The notes under the pieces were generated by a model. That model was not told the origin of the DNA and did no database searches. It saw only the letters and a list, made by a program, of their open reading frames with translations. Positions 8,848 to 20,835 of a DNA stretch of 64,000 nt are shown piece by piece (position 1 is the stretch's first letter; each line of letters opens with the position of its first letter). Both the position numbers and the translations under genes were made by a program. Source of the stretch: Salipiger sp. IMCC34102. Lineage in GTDB: Bacteria > Pseudomonadota > Alphaproteobacteria > Rhodobacterales > Rhodobacteraceae. The DNA lies in NCBI RefSeq assembly GCF_004145405.1, contig NZ_SELQ01000005.1, forward strand, positions 186,001 to 250,000. The letters are read 5' to 3'.

Positions 8848-9753
8848 CTACCAGGCGTCGGGGCCCTTTTCGGCAAAGGCGTTGACCAGGAAATCGATGA
8901 AGGCGCGCACCTTGGGCTGGGTGAAACGCCCCGGCGGATAGACCGCGTAGATGCCTTGCGTTTCGACAGGCAGATCGGGAATCGCTTCCTCGACGAGCCC
9001 CTTGGCCATCGCATCGGCGTAGAGAAAGCTCGGCAGGTAGGCGATCCCCAGCCCGCCCACGCAGGCGTTCAGCAAGGACTGCCCATCGTTCACCGTCAGC
9101 CATCCCGCGGTGCGCACCTGGCGTTTCTCGCCCGACGGCGCGGTCAGCTTCCAGACCGCGGAATTTGCGGCGTTGGAATAATGCAAGAGCTTGTGTTCGT
9201 TCAGATCGTCGATCCTCTGGGGGCGACCGTATTGCTCGAAGTAGGCGGGCGAGGCGATCATCCGGCGGGAGGTTTCGGTCAGCTTGCGCGCCCGCAGGGT
9301 GCTGTCCTCGAGTTCCCCAATGCGGATCGCCATGTCGAACCCTTCGGAGATCAACTCCACGTAGCGGTTGTTGAGGACCATGTTCACGGTGATGTCGCCG
9401 AACTCGGCCAGAAAATCGCCCAACACCGGGGACAGGTGATTGACGCCGAAATCCGTGGCGACGCTGATCCGCAGCAGACCCGACGGCGCCGATTGCATCG
9501 AGGTGACCAGCGCATCGGCCTCGCCCGCGTCGTTCAGGACGCGCCGGGCGCGGTCGTAGTAGGCCAACCCGATCTCGGTCGGAGAGACGCGGCGGGTCGT
9601 CCGGTTCAGAAGACGCGCACCAAGCCGCGCTTCGAGCGAGGAGACATGCTTCGAGACAGCAGACTTCGAGATCCCCAACTTCTTGGCGGCGTCGGTAAAA
9701 CCGCCCTGGTCCACGACCGTGGCAAAGGCTTCCATTTCGGTAAGGCGATCCAT
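8848..9753 (-). CDS. LysR-type transcriptional regulator
   Basis: 301 residues. The N-terminal winged helix-turn-helix spans about residues 1-60 (MDRLTEMEAFATVVDQGGF ... SKSAVSKHVSSLEARLG). The LysR substrate-binding domain runs from about 90 to 295 and resembles the CrgA/PecT group (IRIGELEDSTLRARKL). It probably controls genes in response to a small ligand; LysR targets are often adjacent, and fadH lies immediately upstream on the same strand, but no binding site was recognised. Confidence 0.92.
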   Translation of the reverse strand: MDRLTEMEAFATVVDQGGFTDAAKKLGISKSAVSKHVSSLEARLGARLLNRTTRRVSPTEIGLAYYDRARRVLNDAGEADALVTSMQSAPSGLLRISVATDFGVNHLSPVLGDFLAEFGDITVNMVLNNRYVELISEGFDMAIRIGELEDSTLRARKLTETSRRMIASPAYFEQYGRPQRIDDLNEHKLLHYSNAANSAVWKLTAPSGEKRQVRTAGWLTVNDGQSLLNACVGGLGIAYLPSFLYADAMAKGLVEEAIPDLPVETQGIYAVYPPGRFTQPKVRAFIDFLVNAFAEKGPDAW

Positions 9754-9948
9754 GTCGGGGTCCTGATCCAGTTCATACGTTGCCCACCGTGATGGCGATC
9801 AAATCAGGCACGATTGGGACGCTTGCCTGACAATTGAGGGATAGAACAAGGACTGGGGACCAGATCGAAACAACGGGGCAGCAGGCGGAAAGAGGTTCGG
9901 CCGCCTGCGGCCCCGACAGGCAAGGCCGCATGCGCGGCGCTCGGGCTT

Positions 9949-12036
<2,088 letters not shown>

Positions 12037-12104
12037 TCAGGATCGAAGGCACCCACCATGCCCATGGGGCCGCGCGCGGCAGCAGCGATACGGGATCGGG
12101 TGGA

Positions 12105-12503
12105 TCAGGCCTCGTCCGACGGACGGGCCTCGGTTGCGCCGGTCTCGACGCAGTGACGGCGGAAGGCGCGTTTGAGCATGTCCAACTCGCCGCGCAGCAG
12201 GTCGATCTCGGCCCGGATGTCATCCGCGAGGGGTGCGCCGCAGACGACAGAGATGGTGGCGAGCGTGGTTCCGTCGTCCGCCGTGGTGATCACGAAGGTC
12301 TGCACGCCATCGGACAGACGGTCTGCGGGGATCTCGACTTGGACGCGGAAGATACCTTCGCCCTCTGCGGTCACCACGGGGGCACCCAAGCGCTCCGCGT
12401 CAAGCAGCAAGTCGAGCGTCGGCGCCTCCCCCGCGACACCCGAAAGGCAGCCGATCCAGACACCTTGAGAGAAGGTCGTTTTCGTCAGGGTCAAGCGGGT
12501 CAT
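12105..12503 (-). CDS. Hypothetical protein, 132 residues
   Basis: The protein has no signal peptide or membrane segment. The N-terminal ~95 residues look beta-rich (short hydrophobic strands broken by Gly/Asp). The last ~35 form a charged helix (DDIRAEIDLLRGELDMLKRAFRR) that may be a short coiled coil. I do not recognise a family. It starts 15 bases after the DUF6478-like gene stops, on the same strand, so it is likely cotranscribed and may work with it. Confidence 0.65.
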   Translation of the reverse strand: MTRLTLTKTTFSQGVWIGCLSGVAGEAPTLDLLLDAERLGAPVVTAEGEGIFRVQVEIPADRLSDGVQTFVITTADDGTTLATISVVCGAPLADDIRAEIDLLRGELDMLKRAFRRHCVETGATEARPSDEA

Positions 12504-12518
12504 GGGGCCGTGTCCTGT

Positions 12519-13286
12519 TCAGATTTCCGCACGCGGGTAGCGGCAGAGGGTAATGTCGCGCAGGGTGATCTGGTTCATCGAGGCCCCTTCGAAGATCAAG
12601 TCGACCCAGGCGGATTCGACGCGTTTTTCGTTCATGTCCGTATAAGCCAGGTCGAACTCGACGACGACCTCTCCGTTCGGGTCGGGGATCTCGCGGAGCA
12701 TCTTCTCGGTGTTGGGCCCGTGCTTGACGTTGAGCCGGGCAAAGACCTCGGCCCTGCGTTCGAGTTCGAGCTTCAGGGCCACGCGCACGATGTGGCGCTG
12801 CTGCAGCCCCTCGCAGGCGTCCTGCGGCAGGTCGAGCACGAGGCTGAGGAAGGTCCCATCGAAGTGAAAGACCTCCAGTCGCAGGCCGAAGGGGGCCTGA
12901 TCCCGGGCGTGAAGGTTGCGCATCTGGCGCAGGGAAACCTCGGAGGTGCCGCCGTCGTGGAACAACGTCAGCCCTTCGCCCATCGGCGTCCGTTGCTCGA
13001 CACTTGCCGCCCCGCGATGCGCGATGGGCCCCTTCCAGGCCTCGGGCCGCCAGGACCAGTCGGTGCCGCCCGGCAGGTCCATGCGGTCGCCGCCCTTGCG
13101 CGGATCGACGAGACGCGCCTGTGCCCGATGCTGGAAGTCCGACAAGGCCGCCTGAAGGGCCGCCGCCTCGCCGCGCTGGACCTCCAACGCGTCGATTGGC
13201 GTCCGGTCCGCACGCTCGGCCGCCCGCTGCCAGTGGCGCAAGGCCCGCCCGGCAAGGGATCGTCCAAGAGAGGTGAAGGCAAGCAC
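12519..13286 (-). CDS. DUF6478-like conserved protein
   Basis: 255 residues, cytoplasmic. The features PGGTDWSWRPEAWKGP (about 72-87), LFHDG, LRQMRN and a C-terminal LRDITLCRYPRAEI match, from memory, the DUF6478 family of Rhodobacteraceae; function unknown. The C-terminal half with alternating hydrophobic residues and RLNVKHGPNTEKM suggests a beta-sandwich. Translation appears to start at GTG 13286. It lies upstream of the 132-residue hypothetical in a probable two-gene operon. Confidence 0.7.
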   Translation of the reverse strand: MLAFTSLGRSLAGRALRHWQRAAERADRTPIDALEVQRGEAAALQAALSDFQHRAQARLVDPRKGGDRMDLPGGTDWSWRPEAWKGPIAHRGAASVEQRTPMGEGLTLFHDGGTSEVSLRQMRNLHARDQAPFGLRLEVFHFDGTFLSLVLDLPQDACEGLQQRHIVRVALKLELERRAEVFARLNVKHGPNTEKMLREIPDPNGEVVVEFDLAYTDMNEKRVESAWVDLIFEGASMNQITLRDITLCRYPRAEI

Positions 13287-13364
13287 GGGCGTTCCGGTCC
13301 TATCCTGTGTTGGGCCCCGTCATCGGGGCATCGGCCAAGCCCCGGGGCGCAGGGGCTGATGATG

Positions 13365-13994
13365 TCACGACGCAGGTCGCTGCGCGATGGCGGTCAGGTT
13401 GCCAAGCGCCGCATCCAGAAGGCTTCGGCCGCGCGTTTGCGACAACGGCTCGTCGGCCAGGCCGCGCACGGTCACGGTCACGGTGCGACCGGCCACGTCG
13501 GTGAAGGCGCGCCAGCTTTCCGCCTGCGTCCCCCGGATCACGGGAGGGGTGAGATCGCGGGTATAGACCCGCACGCGATTGGGTTCGACATCGGTGGTCA
13601 GGATCTCGATCGGCCCGCCCATGTCGCCCGCCGCCAGCAGGGTGCGGCCTTGCTCGGTGCGCAGGAAATCGCGGAAATCACGCTCCGCCCCCCCGACGGT
13701 GGCCCCACCGGCGGCACCGGCCTGCACGGTGACGATCGCAAGGGCCGCGGGCGGCGCAACCTCTGCCCGGGGGTCGATGACGGCACAGGCGGCGAGAAAG
13801 GCGAAACCCCGCGCGGGGCGGCTGATCTGGGGATCGACGCAATAGCCGCCGGGCGCCGTCAGCTGGATCGCGCGGTCCAGCACGACCGTTCGCTGCGCCC
13901 CCCCTGCGCCCGGCAGCCCACCGGCGCAGCCCGACACGAACAGCGCGGCGCCCAGGATCGCGAGACGGATCGCAAAACGGATCGGACGGCTCAC
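13365..13994 (-). CDS. Putative lipoprotein coupled to ilvD
   Basis: 209 residues. The N-terminus has Arg residues followed by a hydrophobic stretch and the lipobox V-S-G-C near residue 21, so the mature protein should be anchored by a lipidated Cys. The remainder (about 30-209) is Ala/Gly/Thr-rich and beta-like; no family recognised. The chosen start is the GTG at 13994, which overlaps the ilvD stop (GTGA); an upstream ATG at 14084 would bury 30 non-conserved-looking residues inside ilvD. The coupling to an amino acid biosynthesis gene is probably positional rather than functional. Confidence 0.7.
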   Translation of the reverse strand: MSRPIRFAIRLAILGAALFVSGCAGGLPGAGGAQRTVVLDRAIQLTAPGGYCVDPQISRPARGFAFLAACAVIDPRAEVAPPAALAIVTVQAGAAGGATVGGAERDFRDFLRTEQGRTLLAAGDMGGPIEILTTDVEPNRVRVYTRDLTPPVIRGTQAESWRAFTDVAGRTVTVTVRGLADEPLSQTRGRSLLDAALGNLTAIAQRPAS

Positions 13995-15754
13995 AGATCC
14001 ATGTAGATGTGCTTTTCCATCTTCCCTCCGGGATGGGTCACGGCCCCCTTGCGGGCCCCGCCGACGAGCTGCGCGAATTTCCACAGCGCGCCGGTGGCGT
14101 AGATCGTCTCGCGCGGGCCGGACCAGTCGGCGCGGCGCCGGTCGAGTTCTTCGTCGGTCAGGTCGACCGAGAGCTCACCTGTCAAGGCGTTGATTGTGAT
14201 GACGTCGCCGGTCTTCAGCAGTGCGATCGGACCGCCGTGGGCGGCCTCCGGCCCGACGTGGCCCACGCAGAAGCCGCGGGTCGCGCCAGAGAAGCGGCCG
14301 TCGGTGATCAGCGCCACCTTCTTGCCCATGCCCTGCCCCGACAGGGCGGCGGTGGTGGCCAGCATCTCGCGCATGCCCGGGCCGCCCGCGGGACCTTCGT
14401 TGCGGATCACGAGCACTTCACCCTCTTGGTATTCGCGCGCCTTGACGGCGGCGAAGGCCTCTTCCTCGTTCTCGAAGACGCGGGCGGGACCGGTGAAGAC
14501 CTGTTGATCCTCGGTCATGCCGGCCACCTTCACGATGGCGCCTTCGGGGGCCACGTTGCCGCGCAGGCCCACGACGCCGCCGGTCTTGGTGATCGGGTTG
14601 TCGATGAAGTGGATCACCTTGCCGTCCGGCTCTCCTTCGATCTGGTCGAGCTCCTCACCGATGGTCTTGCCGGATGAGGTCATGCAGTCCTCGTGGATCA
14701 GGCCTGCCTTGCGCAACTCCTTCATGACGACCGGAATGCCGCCGGCGTCGTAGAGATCCTTGGCGACCGCCTGGCCGCCCGGCTTCATGTCGACGAAATA
14801 GGGCGTGTCCTTGAAGATGTCGCAGACGTCCCAGAGGTCGAAGTCGATCCCGGCCTCGTGCGCCATGGCGGGCAGGTGAAGCCCGGCGTTGGTCGACCCG
14901 CCGGTGCAGGCCACCACGCGGGCCGCGTTCTCGAGGCTCTTGCGAGTGACGACGTCGCGCGCGCGGATGTTCTTTGCGATCAGGTTCATTACCGCGCGGC
15001 CGGAGGCCTCGCCGTATTGCGCGCGGTCCTTGAAGGGCGCGGGCATGCCCGACGAGTTCAGCAACGCCAGGCCGATCGCCTCGGAGACGCAGGCCATGGT
15101 GTTTGCGGTGAACTGGCCGCCGCAGGCCCCGGCGGAGGGGCAGGCCACGCGTTCCAGAACGGCGAGCTGCGCGTCGGTCATCTCTCCGGCCTGGTAACGG
15201 CCCACGGCCTCGAACATGTCCTGCACCGTCAGATCGCGGGAGGCGAAATCCTCCGGCACGTCGGCCCCGTCCGGCACCTTGCCCGGCAGGATCGAGCCAC
15301 CGTACATGAAGACCGACGGCGTGTTCAGCCGGATCATCGCCATCATCATGCCCGGCAGCGACTTGTCGCAGCCCGCAAGCCCCACGAGCGCATCGTAGCC
15401 GTGGCCGCGCATGGTCAGCTCGACCGTGTCGGCGATCGCCTCGCGGCTGGCGAGCGACGAGCGCATCCCCTCGTGGCCCATGGCGATCCCGTCGGTCACG
15501 GTGATCGTGGTGAATTCGCGCGGGGTGCCGGCGGCCTCCTTCACGCCGCGCTTGACGGACTGGGCCTGCCAGTTCAGCGCGATGTTGCAGGGGGCGGCCT
15601 CGTTCCAGCAGGTGGCCACGCCGACGAAGGGCTGGGCGATATCGTCCTCGGTCAGGTCCATCGCGTAGTAATACGACCGGTGCGGCGCACGCGCGGGCCC
15701 TTCGGTCACGTGACGGCTGGGCAGCTTGGATTTGTCGGGGCGATTGTCGAGCAT
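13991..15754 (-). CDS. ilvD: Dihydroxy-acid dehydratase
   Basis: 587 residues. It converts 2,3-dihydroxy-3-methylbutanoate (or -pentanoate) to the 2-oxo acid in valine and isoleucine synthesis, using an iron-sulfur cluster and Mg. The cluster cysteines are in [21 protein letters not shown] and [10 protein letters not shown]-type blocks, and [14 protein letters not shown] lies in the C-terminal domain. The ATG at 15754 is chosen over one 18 codons upstream because GGAGG sits five bases before it and [19 protein letters not shown] matches the family N-terminus. Confidence 0.95.
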   Translation of the reverse strand: MLDNRPDKSKLPSRHVTEGPARAPHRSYYYAMDLTEDDIAQPFVGVATCWNEAAPCNIALNWQAQSVKRGVKEAAGTPREFTTITVTDGIAMGHEGMRSSLASREAIADTVELTMRGHGYDALVGLAGCDKSLPGMMMAMIRLNTPSVFMYGGSILPGKVPDGADVPEDFASRDLTVQDMFEAVGRYQAGEMTDAQLAVLERVACPSAGACGGQFTANTMACVSEAIGLALLNSSGMPAPFKDRAQYGEASGRAVMNLIAKNIRARDVVTRKSLENAARVVACTGGSTNAGLHLPAMAHEAGIDFDLWDVCDIFKDTPYFVDMKPGGQAVAKDLYDAGGIPVVMKELRKAGLIHEDCMTSSGKTIGEELDQIEGEPDGKVIHFIDNPITKTGGVVGLRGNVAPEGAIVKVAGMTEDQQVFTGPARVFENEEEAFAAVKAREYQEGEVLVIRNEGPAGGPGMREMLATTAALSGQGMGKKVALITDGRFSGATRGFCVGHVGPEAAHGGPIALLKTGDVITINALTGELSVDLTDEELDRRRADWSGPRETIYATGALWKFAQLVGGARKGAVTHPGGKMEKHIYMDL

Positions 15755-15856
15755 GGCGTCCTCCGGTGGCATTCCCTGTCGAATAGTTTCCCCCGTGGCC
15801 TGTGACAAGGCGGAACTGGCGGTTGCGGGGGGCGCATCCCCGCGCCAAGTTGCGGC

Positions 15857-16741
15857 ATGATCTGGCCCGACCGCTACACCCTCATGTCACGTTTCACGGC
15901 CGAGGCCCGCCCCGCAGGCGGGTTGGGTTCGGTCCTCGTGGTGCTCGTGGCGTTCGAGTTCGCCTTCTGGCTGATGGGCCTGGCGCTGTTGTGGATCCCG
16001 GCCTCTGCGGTCGACAGTCCCTGGGCCACCACGTTGGACTTCGCGGGCTTCCTCCTGCCCGCCGCCGCCGTGCTGCTGGCCGTCCGCGTGATGCACGGGC
16101 GCGGGCTGCGCAGTCTGATCGGCACGCCGTTTCGCCGGCCTCTGGTGCGGGCCGGTGTCGCCGTCGGCATCGTGCTGGCACTGCAGGAGCCCGCGATGCT
16201 CTGGCTCGACTTCCAGGGGGATCTGACCGTCCGACCGGTCCTGTCGTGGGCCCTGTGGCTGATCCCGGGACTGGCCGCGATCCTCTTGCAAAGCGGCACC
16301 GAAGAGCTCGTTTACCGCGGCTACCTGCAACAGCAGCTCGGCGCCCGTTCGGCCCGGCCGCTGGTCTGGATGGTGATCCCGTCCGTCTACTTCGGTCTCG
16401 GCCACCTCTACAACGGCGAGACGCTGGCCGAGGGGACGCTCTGGGCGATCTGGGCCACGGTGCTGGGCCTGGCCTGCGCGGACCTGACGGCGCGCACGGG
16501 CTCCATCGGGGCGGCGGTGGGCCTGCATTTCGCCAACAACGTCTTCGCCAGCGTGGTCATCGACGGTGAAGGCGCGCCGTCGAGCGGGCTGGCGCTGCTG
16601 CTCTACCCGCCCGAGGCGCCGGTGGAGCTCGACCCCGGGTTCGTGGCGCTGGTCACGCCCTTCACCGTCTTCGACATCGGCATGACGGTGCTGTCGGTCG
16701 GGGTCATGTGGCTGGCGGCCCGGGTGGCCCTGCGGGTCTAG
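15857..16741 (+). CDS. CPBP-family intramembrane metalloprotease
   Basis: 294 residues with about eight hydrophobic segments. The Abi/CAAX-protease motifs are present: E149-E-L-V-Y-R154 (EExxxR), F-G-L-G-H near 180 (FxxxH) and HFANN near 225 (HxxxB). Members cleave substrates within the inner membrane; bacterial examples act in bacteriocin immunity or protein processing. The substrate here is unknown. It reads divergently from ilvD and is followed 54 bp later by accD. Confidence 0.85.
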   Translation: MIWPDRYTLMSRFTAEARPAGGLGSVLVVLVAFEFAFWLMGLALLWIPASAVDSPWATTLDFAGFLLPAAAVLLAVRVMHGRGLRSLIGTPFRRPLVRAGVAVGIVLALQEPAMLWLDFQGDLTVRPVLSWALWLIPGLAAILLQSGTEELVYRGYLQQQLGARSARPLVWMVIPSVYFGLGHLYNGETLAEGTLWAIWATVLGLACADLTARTGSIGAAVGLHFANNVFASVVIDGEGAPSSGLALLLYPPEAPVELDPGFVALVTPFTVFDIGMTVLSVGVMWLAARVALRV

Positions 16742-16795
16742 ATTGCAAAGCGGCGGGACGGCGGCTATCTGGAACCAAAGCCGAGGAGCCCGCCC

Positions 16796-17725
16796 ATGAA
16801 CTGGATCACCAACTACGTCCGCCCCAAGGTGAACGCCCTGTTTTCGCGGCGCGAGACCCCGGACAACCTGTGGACCAAGTGCGACGCCTGCGGCACCATG
16901 CTGTTCCACCGCGAACTGGCCGAGAACCTGAACGTCTGCACCAACTGCGGCCATCACATGGCCATCGGCGCCCGGGCGCGACTGAACTCCCTCTTCGACG
17001 GCGGCGTCTTCACCGAGATCGCGGTGCCCGACCCCGTGACCGATCCGCTGCATTTCCGCGACCAGAAGAAATACACCGATCGCCTGAAGGAAGCCCGTCG
17101 CAAGACCGGCGAGCGGGACGCGATGCTGCTGGCCGAGGGGGAGATGGGCCGCACCCCGATCGTGGCCGCGGTGCAGGACTTCAGCTTCATGGGCGGGTCG
17201 ATGTCGATGTACGTGGGCAACGCCATCGTCGCCGCCGCCGAGCGTGCCATCGAACTGGGCCGCCCGCTGATCCTGTTCTCGGCCGCCGGTGGCGCGCGGA
17301 TGCAGGAGGGAATCCTGGGCCTGATGCAGATGCCGCGCACGACCATCGCCGTGCAGATGCTGAAGGAAGCGGGCCTTCCTTACATCGTCGTGCTCACCCA
17401 TCCGACGACCGGGGGGGTCACGGCCTCCTACGCGATGCTGGGCGACGTGCAGATCGCGGAGCCCAACGCGCTGATCGGCTTCGCCGGTGCGCGCGTGATC
17501 GAACAGACCATCGGCGAGCAATTGCCCGAAGGCTTCCAGCGGGCGGAATACCTTCTGGATCATGGCATGCTCGACCGCGTCACCAAGCGCACCGAACTCA
17601 AGGACGAACTGGTGACCATCGTGCGGATGCTGATGAACCAGCCGGCGGCCGTGAAAGGCGACCTACCGCCGCCCAGCCTGGAACCGGAGGCCGACCGGAC
17701 CGCTGAAGAGGTCATAGAGGCGTGA
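16796..17725 (+). CDS. accD: Acetyl-CoA carboxylase carboxyltransferase subunit beta
   Basis: A 309-residue subunit that, with AccA, transfers carboxyl from carboxybiotin to acetyl-CoA to make malonyl-CoA for fatty acid synthesis. A four-Cys zinc ribbon is at Cys29, Cys32, Cys48 and Cys51. The crotonase-fold carboxyltransferase domain follows, with [11 protein letters not shown] and [17 protein letters not shown] precedes the ATG by seven bases. Its stop overlaps the folC start (GTGA), the common accD-folC pair. Confidence 0.96.
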   Translation: MNWITNYVRPKVNALFSRRETPDNLWTKCDACGTMLFHRELAENLNVCTNCGHHMAIGARARLNSLFDGGVFTEIAVPDPVTDPLHFRDQKKYTDRLKEARRKTGERDAMLLAEGEMGRTPIVAAVQDFSFMGGSMSMYVGNAIVAAAERAIELGRPLILFSAAGGARMQEGILGLMQMPRTTIAVQMLKEAGLPYIVVLTHPTTGGVTASYAMLGDVQIAEPNALIGFAGARVIEQTIGEQLPEGFQRAEYLLDHGMLDRVTKRTELKDELVTIVRMLMNQPAAVKGDLPPPSLEPEADRTAEEVIEA

Positions 17726-18996
17726 CGCAAGCCGGCTCCGACGCGATCCTCGCGCGGATGATGTCGCTGCATCCCAAGGTCATCGACCTGACGCTCGATC
17801 GCGTCTGGCGCCTGCTGGGTGCGGTGGGCAATCCCCAGACCCGCCTGCCACCGGTGATCCACATCGCGGGCACCAACGGCAAGGGAAGCACCCAGGCGAT
17901 GATCCGCGCAGGGCTGGAGGCGAAGGGCGACCGCGTCCACGCCTATACCTCGCCGCATCTCGCACGTTTCCACGAGCGCATCCGCCTGGCGGGCACGCTG
18001 ATTTCCGAACCCGCGCTGACGGAGGTGCTGGACCGCGCCTATGCCGCCAACGGCCCCGACCCGATCACCTATTTCGAGATCACGACCGTCGCGGCCCTCA
18101 TGGCCTTCGCCGAGACGCCCGCCGACTGGACCCTGCTCGAGGTGGGTCTCGGCGGGCGGTTGGACGCGACCAACGTGGTCGACCCGGCGCTGACGATTAT
18201 CACGCCGGTAGATCTGGACCACCAAAGTTTCCTTGGGGATACGCTGGCCGCCATTGCCGGCGAGAAGGCCGGCATTCTCAAACGCGGTGTGCCCTGTATC
18301 GTTGGACTACAGCACGACGAGGCGCTCGAAGTCATCGAGGACCGGGCGGCCCGGCTTGGCGCGCCCTTGCTCGCGCATGGACAGCACTGGCACGTCCGCC
18401 GCGAACGCGACCGGCTGGTGTTCGAGGACGAGACCGGCCTGCTGGACCTGCCGCTGCCCGCCCTGCCCGGCCCGCACCAGATCGCCAATGCGGGGATAGC
18501 ACTTGCCGCCCTGCGCCACCTGGGGACGGACGAAGCGGCCTGCGAGGCGGCTGTCACCCAGCCAAGCTGGCCGGCCCGGATGCAGCGGCTGACGACCGGC
18601 CCACTGGTCGACCTCGCCGCCCCGGCGGAGCTTTGGCTCGATGGCGGGCACAACCCCGCCGCCGGTCGTGCGCTTGCCGCGACGCTTGCCGCTTTGCCGC
18701 GGCGCCCGACGCATCTGATCTGTGGAATGCTGAACACCAAGGACATCGCCGGATACCTGGCCCCGCTGGCGGTCGAGGTGCAAAGCCTGACCGCCCTCTC
18801 GATCCCCGATGAAGCGAACACCCTGCCCGCCGAGACGACGGCGGAGGCGGCGGAGCGCGTCGGATTGACCGCCCGGACCGCCCCGGATCTGGAGACCGCC
18901 CTGCGCGATCTGGCCGCCCTTGGACCGGTGCGGGTTCTGATCTGCGGATCACTCTACCTCGCAGGTCATGTGCTGAGGGCCAACGATGGGGCGTAA
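17722..18996 (+). CDS. folC: Bifunctional folylpolyglutamate synthase/dihydrofolate synthase
   Basis: A 424-residue Mur-ligase-family enzyme that joins glutamate to dihydropteroate and extends folate polyglutamate tails. The ATP loop GTNGKGS is at 50-56, the Mg-binding [13 protein letters not shown] near 140, and the C-terminal domain begins about 285. It starts with GTG overlapping the accD stop. The next gene starts 11 bases inside its 3' end. Confidence 0.95.
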   Translation: MTQAGSDAILARMMSLHPKVIDLTLDRVWRLLGAVGNPQTRLPPVIHIAGTNGKGSTQAMIRAGLEAKGDRVHAYTSPHLARFHERIRLAGTLISEPALTEVLDRAYAANGPDPITYFEITTVAALMAFAETPADWTLLEVGLGGRLDATNVVDPALTIITPVDLDHQSFLGDTLAAIAGEKAGILKRGVPCIVGLQHDEALEVIEDRAARLGAPLLAHGQHWHVRRERDRLVFEDETGLLDLPLPALPGPHQIANAGIALAALRHLGTDEAACEAAVTQPSWPARMQRLTTGPLVDLAAPAELWLDGGHNPAAGRALAATLAALPRRPTHLICGMLNTKDIAGYLAPLAVEVQSLTALSIPDEANTLPAETTAEAAERVGLTARTAPDLETALRDLAALGPVRVLICGSLYLAGHVLRANDGA

Positions 18997-19501
18997 GCTG
19001 GTTCTCATCCTGTGCATTGGCTTGGCCGTCGCCCGACCATTGGCTGCGGAGACGCTGAACTTCTGCTGGACCGGGGCGAACGGCTACACGATGACGGGCC
19101 GCATGACCCTGTCGGACGCCGCGATGCGCAAGCCGATCGTCACGCAAGGCGACGTCAGCGCCTTCAAGATCGCGGGCTATCGCAACGGGGCCTTGCTGGG
19201 GACATGGAACGCGCAGGACGCCGGGCCGGAGACGACGTGGCACCTGCGCTTCGACCCCGCGACCATGACCTTTCCCACCGGCGGCAGCTTTACCGGTCCG
19301 CGAAGCCAGGGGTGGAACGCCAACGGCGAAGTGACGGATTGCGGGCTCGGTGGCTTCGGCTTCAATTCCGGCAATTACGGGCAGGATATCTGCGTGAACG
19401 GGGCCTATATCTCGGCCAGTACGATAGACCCCGCGACGCCCTTCGTGGCCACCCGCGCACCGGTCACACCCGAATGCGACAGCGTGGCGCCGATCAGTTA
19501 A
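18986..19501 (+). CDS. Secreted hypothetical protein
   Basis: 171 residues. A clear Sec signal peptide ([22 protein letters not shown], cut after LAA) is followed by a ~150-residue mature domain containing four Cys, at NFCW, DCGL, DICV and PECD, that could form two disulfides. The sequence is rich in Gly, Thr and Asn and looks beta-rich. Rhodobacteraceae often carry small periplasmic proteins of this kind; function unknown. It overlaps folC by 11 bases and is followed by an intrinsic terminator, so it ends the accD-folC operon. Confidence 0.75.
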   Translation: MGRKLVLILCIGLAVARPLAAETLNFCWTGANGYTMTGRMTLSDAAMRKPIVTQGDVSAFKIAGYRNGALLGTWNAQDAGPETTWHLRFDPATMTFPTGGSFTGPRSQGWNANGEVTDCGLGGFGFNSGNYGQDICVNGAYISASTIDPATPFVATRAPVTPECDSVAPIS

Positions 19502-19617
19502 TTCACGATAGCGTGAAAAAATGCTTGACGCCGAATCACCCGTGATTCAAAAACGACATCAAGGGACAGAGTGGCACACAGAATGCCGCCCGCACCAACC
19601 GTCTTGGCAGGGCGAGG

Positions 19618-19640
19618 GACAGGCCGATGGCCTGTCTTTT
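19618..19640 (+). terminator. Rho-independent terminator
   Basis: A perfect 8-bp stem GACAGGCC / GGCCTGTC with a GAT loop is followed by TTTT. It lies about 115 bases after the secreted hypothetical gene and is oriented to end the accD-folC transcript. Confidence 0.8.
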
Positions 19641-19645
19641 CGTGT

Positions 19646-20710
19646 CTAGGATCCCCGTTTTTCGCCCCAGCCTTCGGATTGCATCTCGCGCAGGCGGCTG
19701 GCCGTCCGCTCGAACTCGAAGCTGCCTTCGCCTTCGCGGTAAAGGTATTCGGGCGCGGCGGCGGCGGAACAGATCAGCCGCACGCGCGCCTCGTAGAGCG
19801 CGTCGACGAGGGTGACGAAGCGCTTGGCCTCGTTGAAGTTGTCGCGCCCGAGCGACGGAATGTCCTCGAGGATGAGCACGCGCACGGCCTGGGCCAGGGC
19901 CAGGTAATCGGCGGCTCCCAGCGGCTTGCCGCACAGATCGTAGAAGCGCGCACGGGCGACGCCCGAGCGATGGGCCGGGATCACCACGTCGCGGCCCTTC
20001 ACCTTCAGGGTCAGGGGGGCGGCCTCCCCGTTCGTGAGGTCTTGCCAGAGGTCCGCGATCTGCGCGCGCGCCTGCGCATCGGCGGGGGTGAAGTAGCTGG
20101 GCGATCCGGCCAGCCGCCCTTGCCGGTAGTCGGTCTTCGCGTCCAGGCGATGGACGACCATCCGTTCTTCGATCAGGTCGATGAAGGGGGTGAAGACCTG
20201 TCGGTTCAGCCCGTCCTTGTAGAGATCCTTCGGAGGCCTGTTCGAGGTCGTGATCACCGTGACCCCGCCCGCGAACAGACCCTCGAAGAGACGCCCCACG
20301 ATCATCGCGTCGGTGATGTCGGTGATCTGCATCTCGTCCAGGCACAACAGGCGCAGCCCGTCCGACAGCTCGTCCGCCACCGGTTTGACCGCGTCGTCGA
20401 CCCCGCGGGCGCGGGCGGCATTGATGCGGCCGTGCACCCACTGCATGAACTCGTGGAAATGCGACCGCTGCTTGGGGGTGTCGATCCCGTCGTGGGCCAT
20501 GTCCATCAGCATCGACTTGCCGCGTCCGACACCGCCCCACATGTAAAGACCCCGCGGCGGCTCGGGCGTGCGCCCGAAGAGGCGGCGCCTCACGGGCTGC
20601 TCGAGCGCCAGGCGGACGCGGTCGAGCTCTTCCAGCGCGGCGCGCTGCGCGGGATCCTCGGTGATCTGGCCGGCCTCGATGGCGGCGTCATAGGCTTGGG
20701 CGATGGACAT
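19646..20710 (-). CDS. zapE: Cell division protein ZapE (AFG1-like ATPase)
   Basis: A 354-residue AAA+ ATPase. Walker A is GGVGRGKS at 59-66, Walker B is LLCLDEMQ near 126, and the sensor TTSNRPP lies near 160. In E. coli ZapE binds FtsZ and destabilises polymers under stress; the mitochondrial homologue Afg1 acts in protein quality control. The ATG at 20710 is preferred to one 12 codons upstream because it matches the family N-terminus. It faces the secreted protein gene and diverges from the diguanylate cyclase. Confidence 0.92.
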   Translation of the reverse strand: MSIAQAYDAAIEAGQITEDPAQRAALEELDRVRLALEQPVRRRLFGRTPEPPRGLYMWGGVGRGKSMLMDMAHDGIDTPKQRSHFHEFMQWVHGRINAARARGVDDAVKPVADELSDGLRLLCLDEMQITDITDAMIVGRLFEGLFAGGVTVITTSNRPPKDLYKDGLNRQVFTPFIDLIEERMVVHRLDAKTDYRQGRLAGSPSYFTPADAQARAQIADLWQDLTNGEAAPLTLKVKGRDVVIPAHRSGVARARFYDLCGKPLGAADYLALAQAVRVLILEDIPSLGRDNFNEAKRFVTLVDALYEARVRLICSAAAAPEYLYREGEGSFEFERTASRLREMQSEGWGEKRGS

Positions 20711-20835
20711 GGGCCATTCGATACGCCGCCGCGGCGGGACATTCAAATCCCGCGTGGAGCCGCGCCAACTTGCATCAAACCCGATGTTCTTTTTGCCCGT
20801 GACGTCGGGAAAACCGACGGAAAATTAGGAGATTC

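Noticed and set aside
19528-19560. Palindrome GAATCA-CCCG-TGATTC as a terminator
   Set aside because: It is followed by As on the plus strand and preceded by the T run on the minus strand, wrong polarity for both neighbouring genes.
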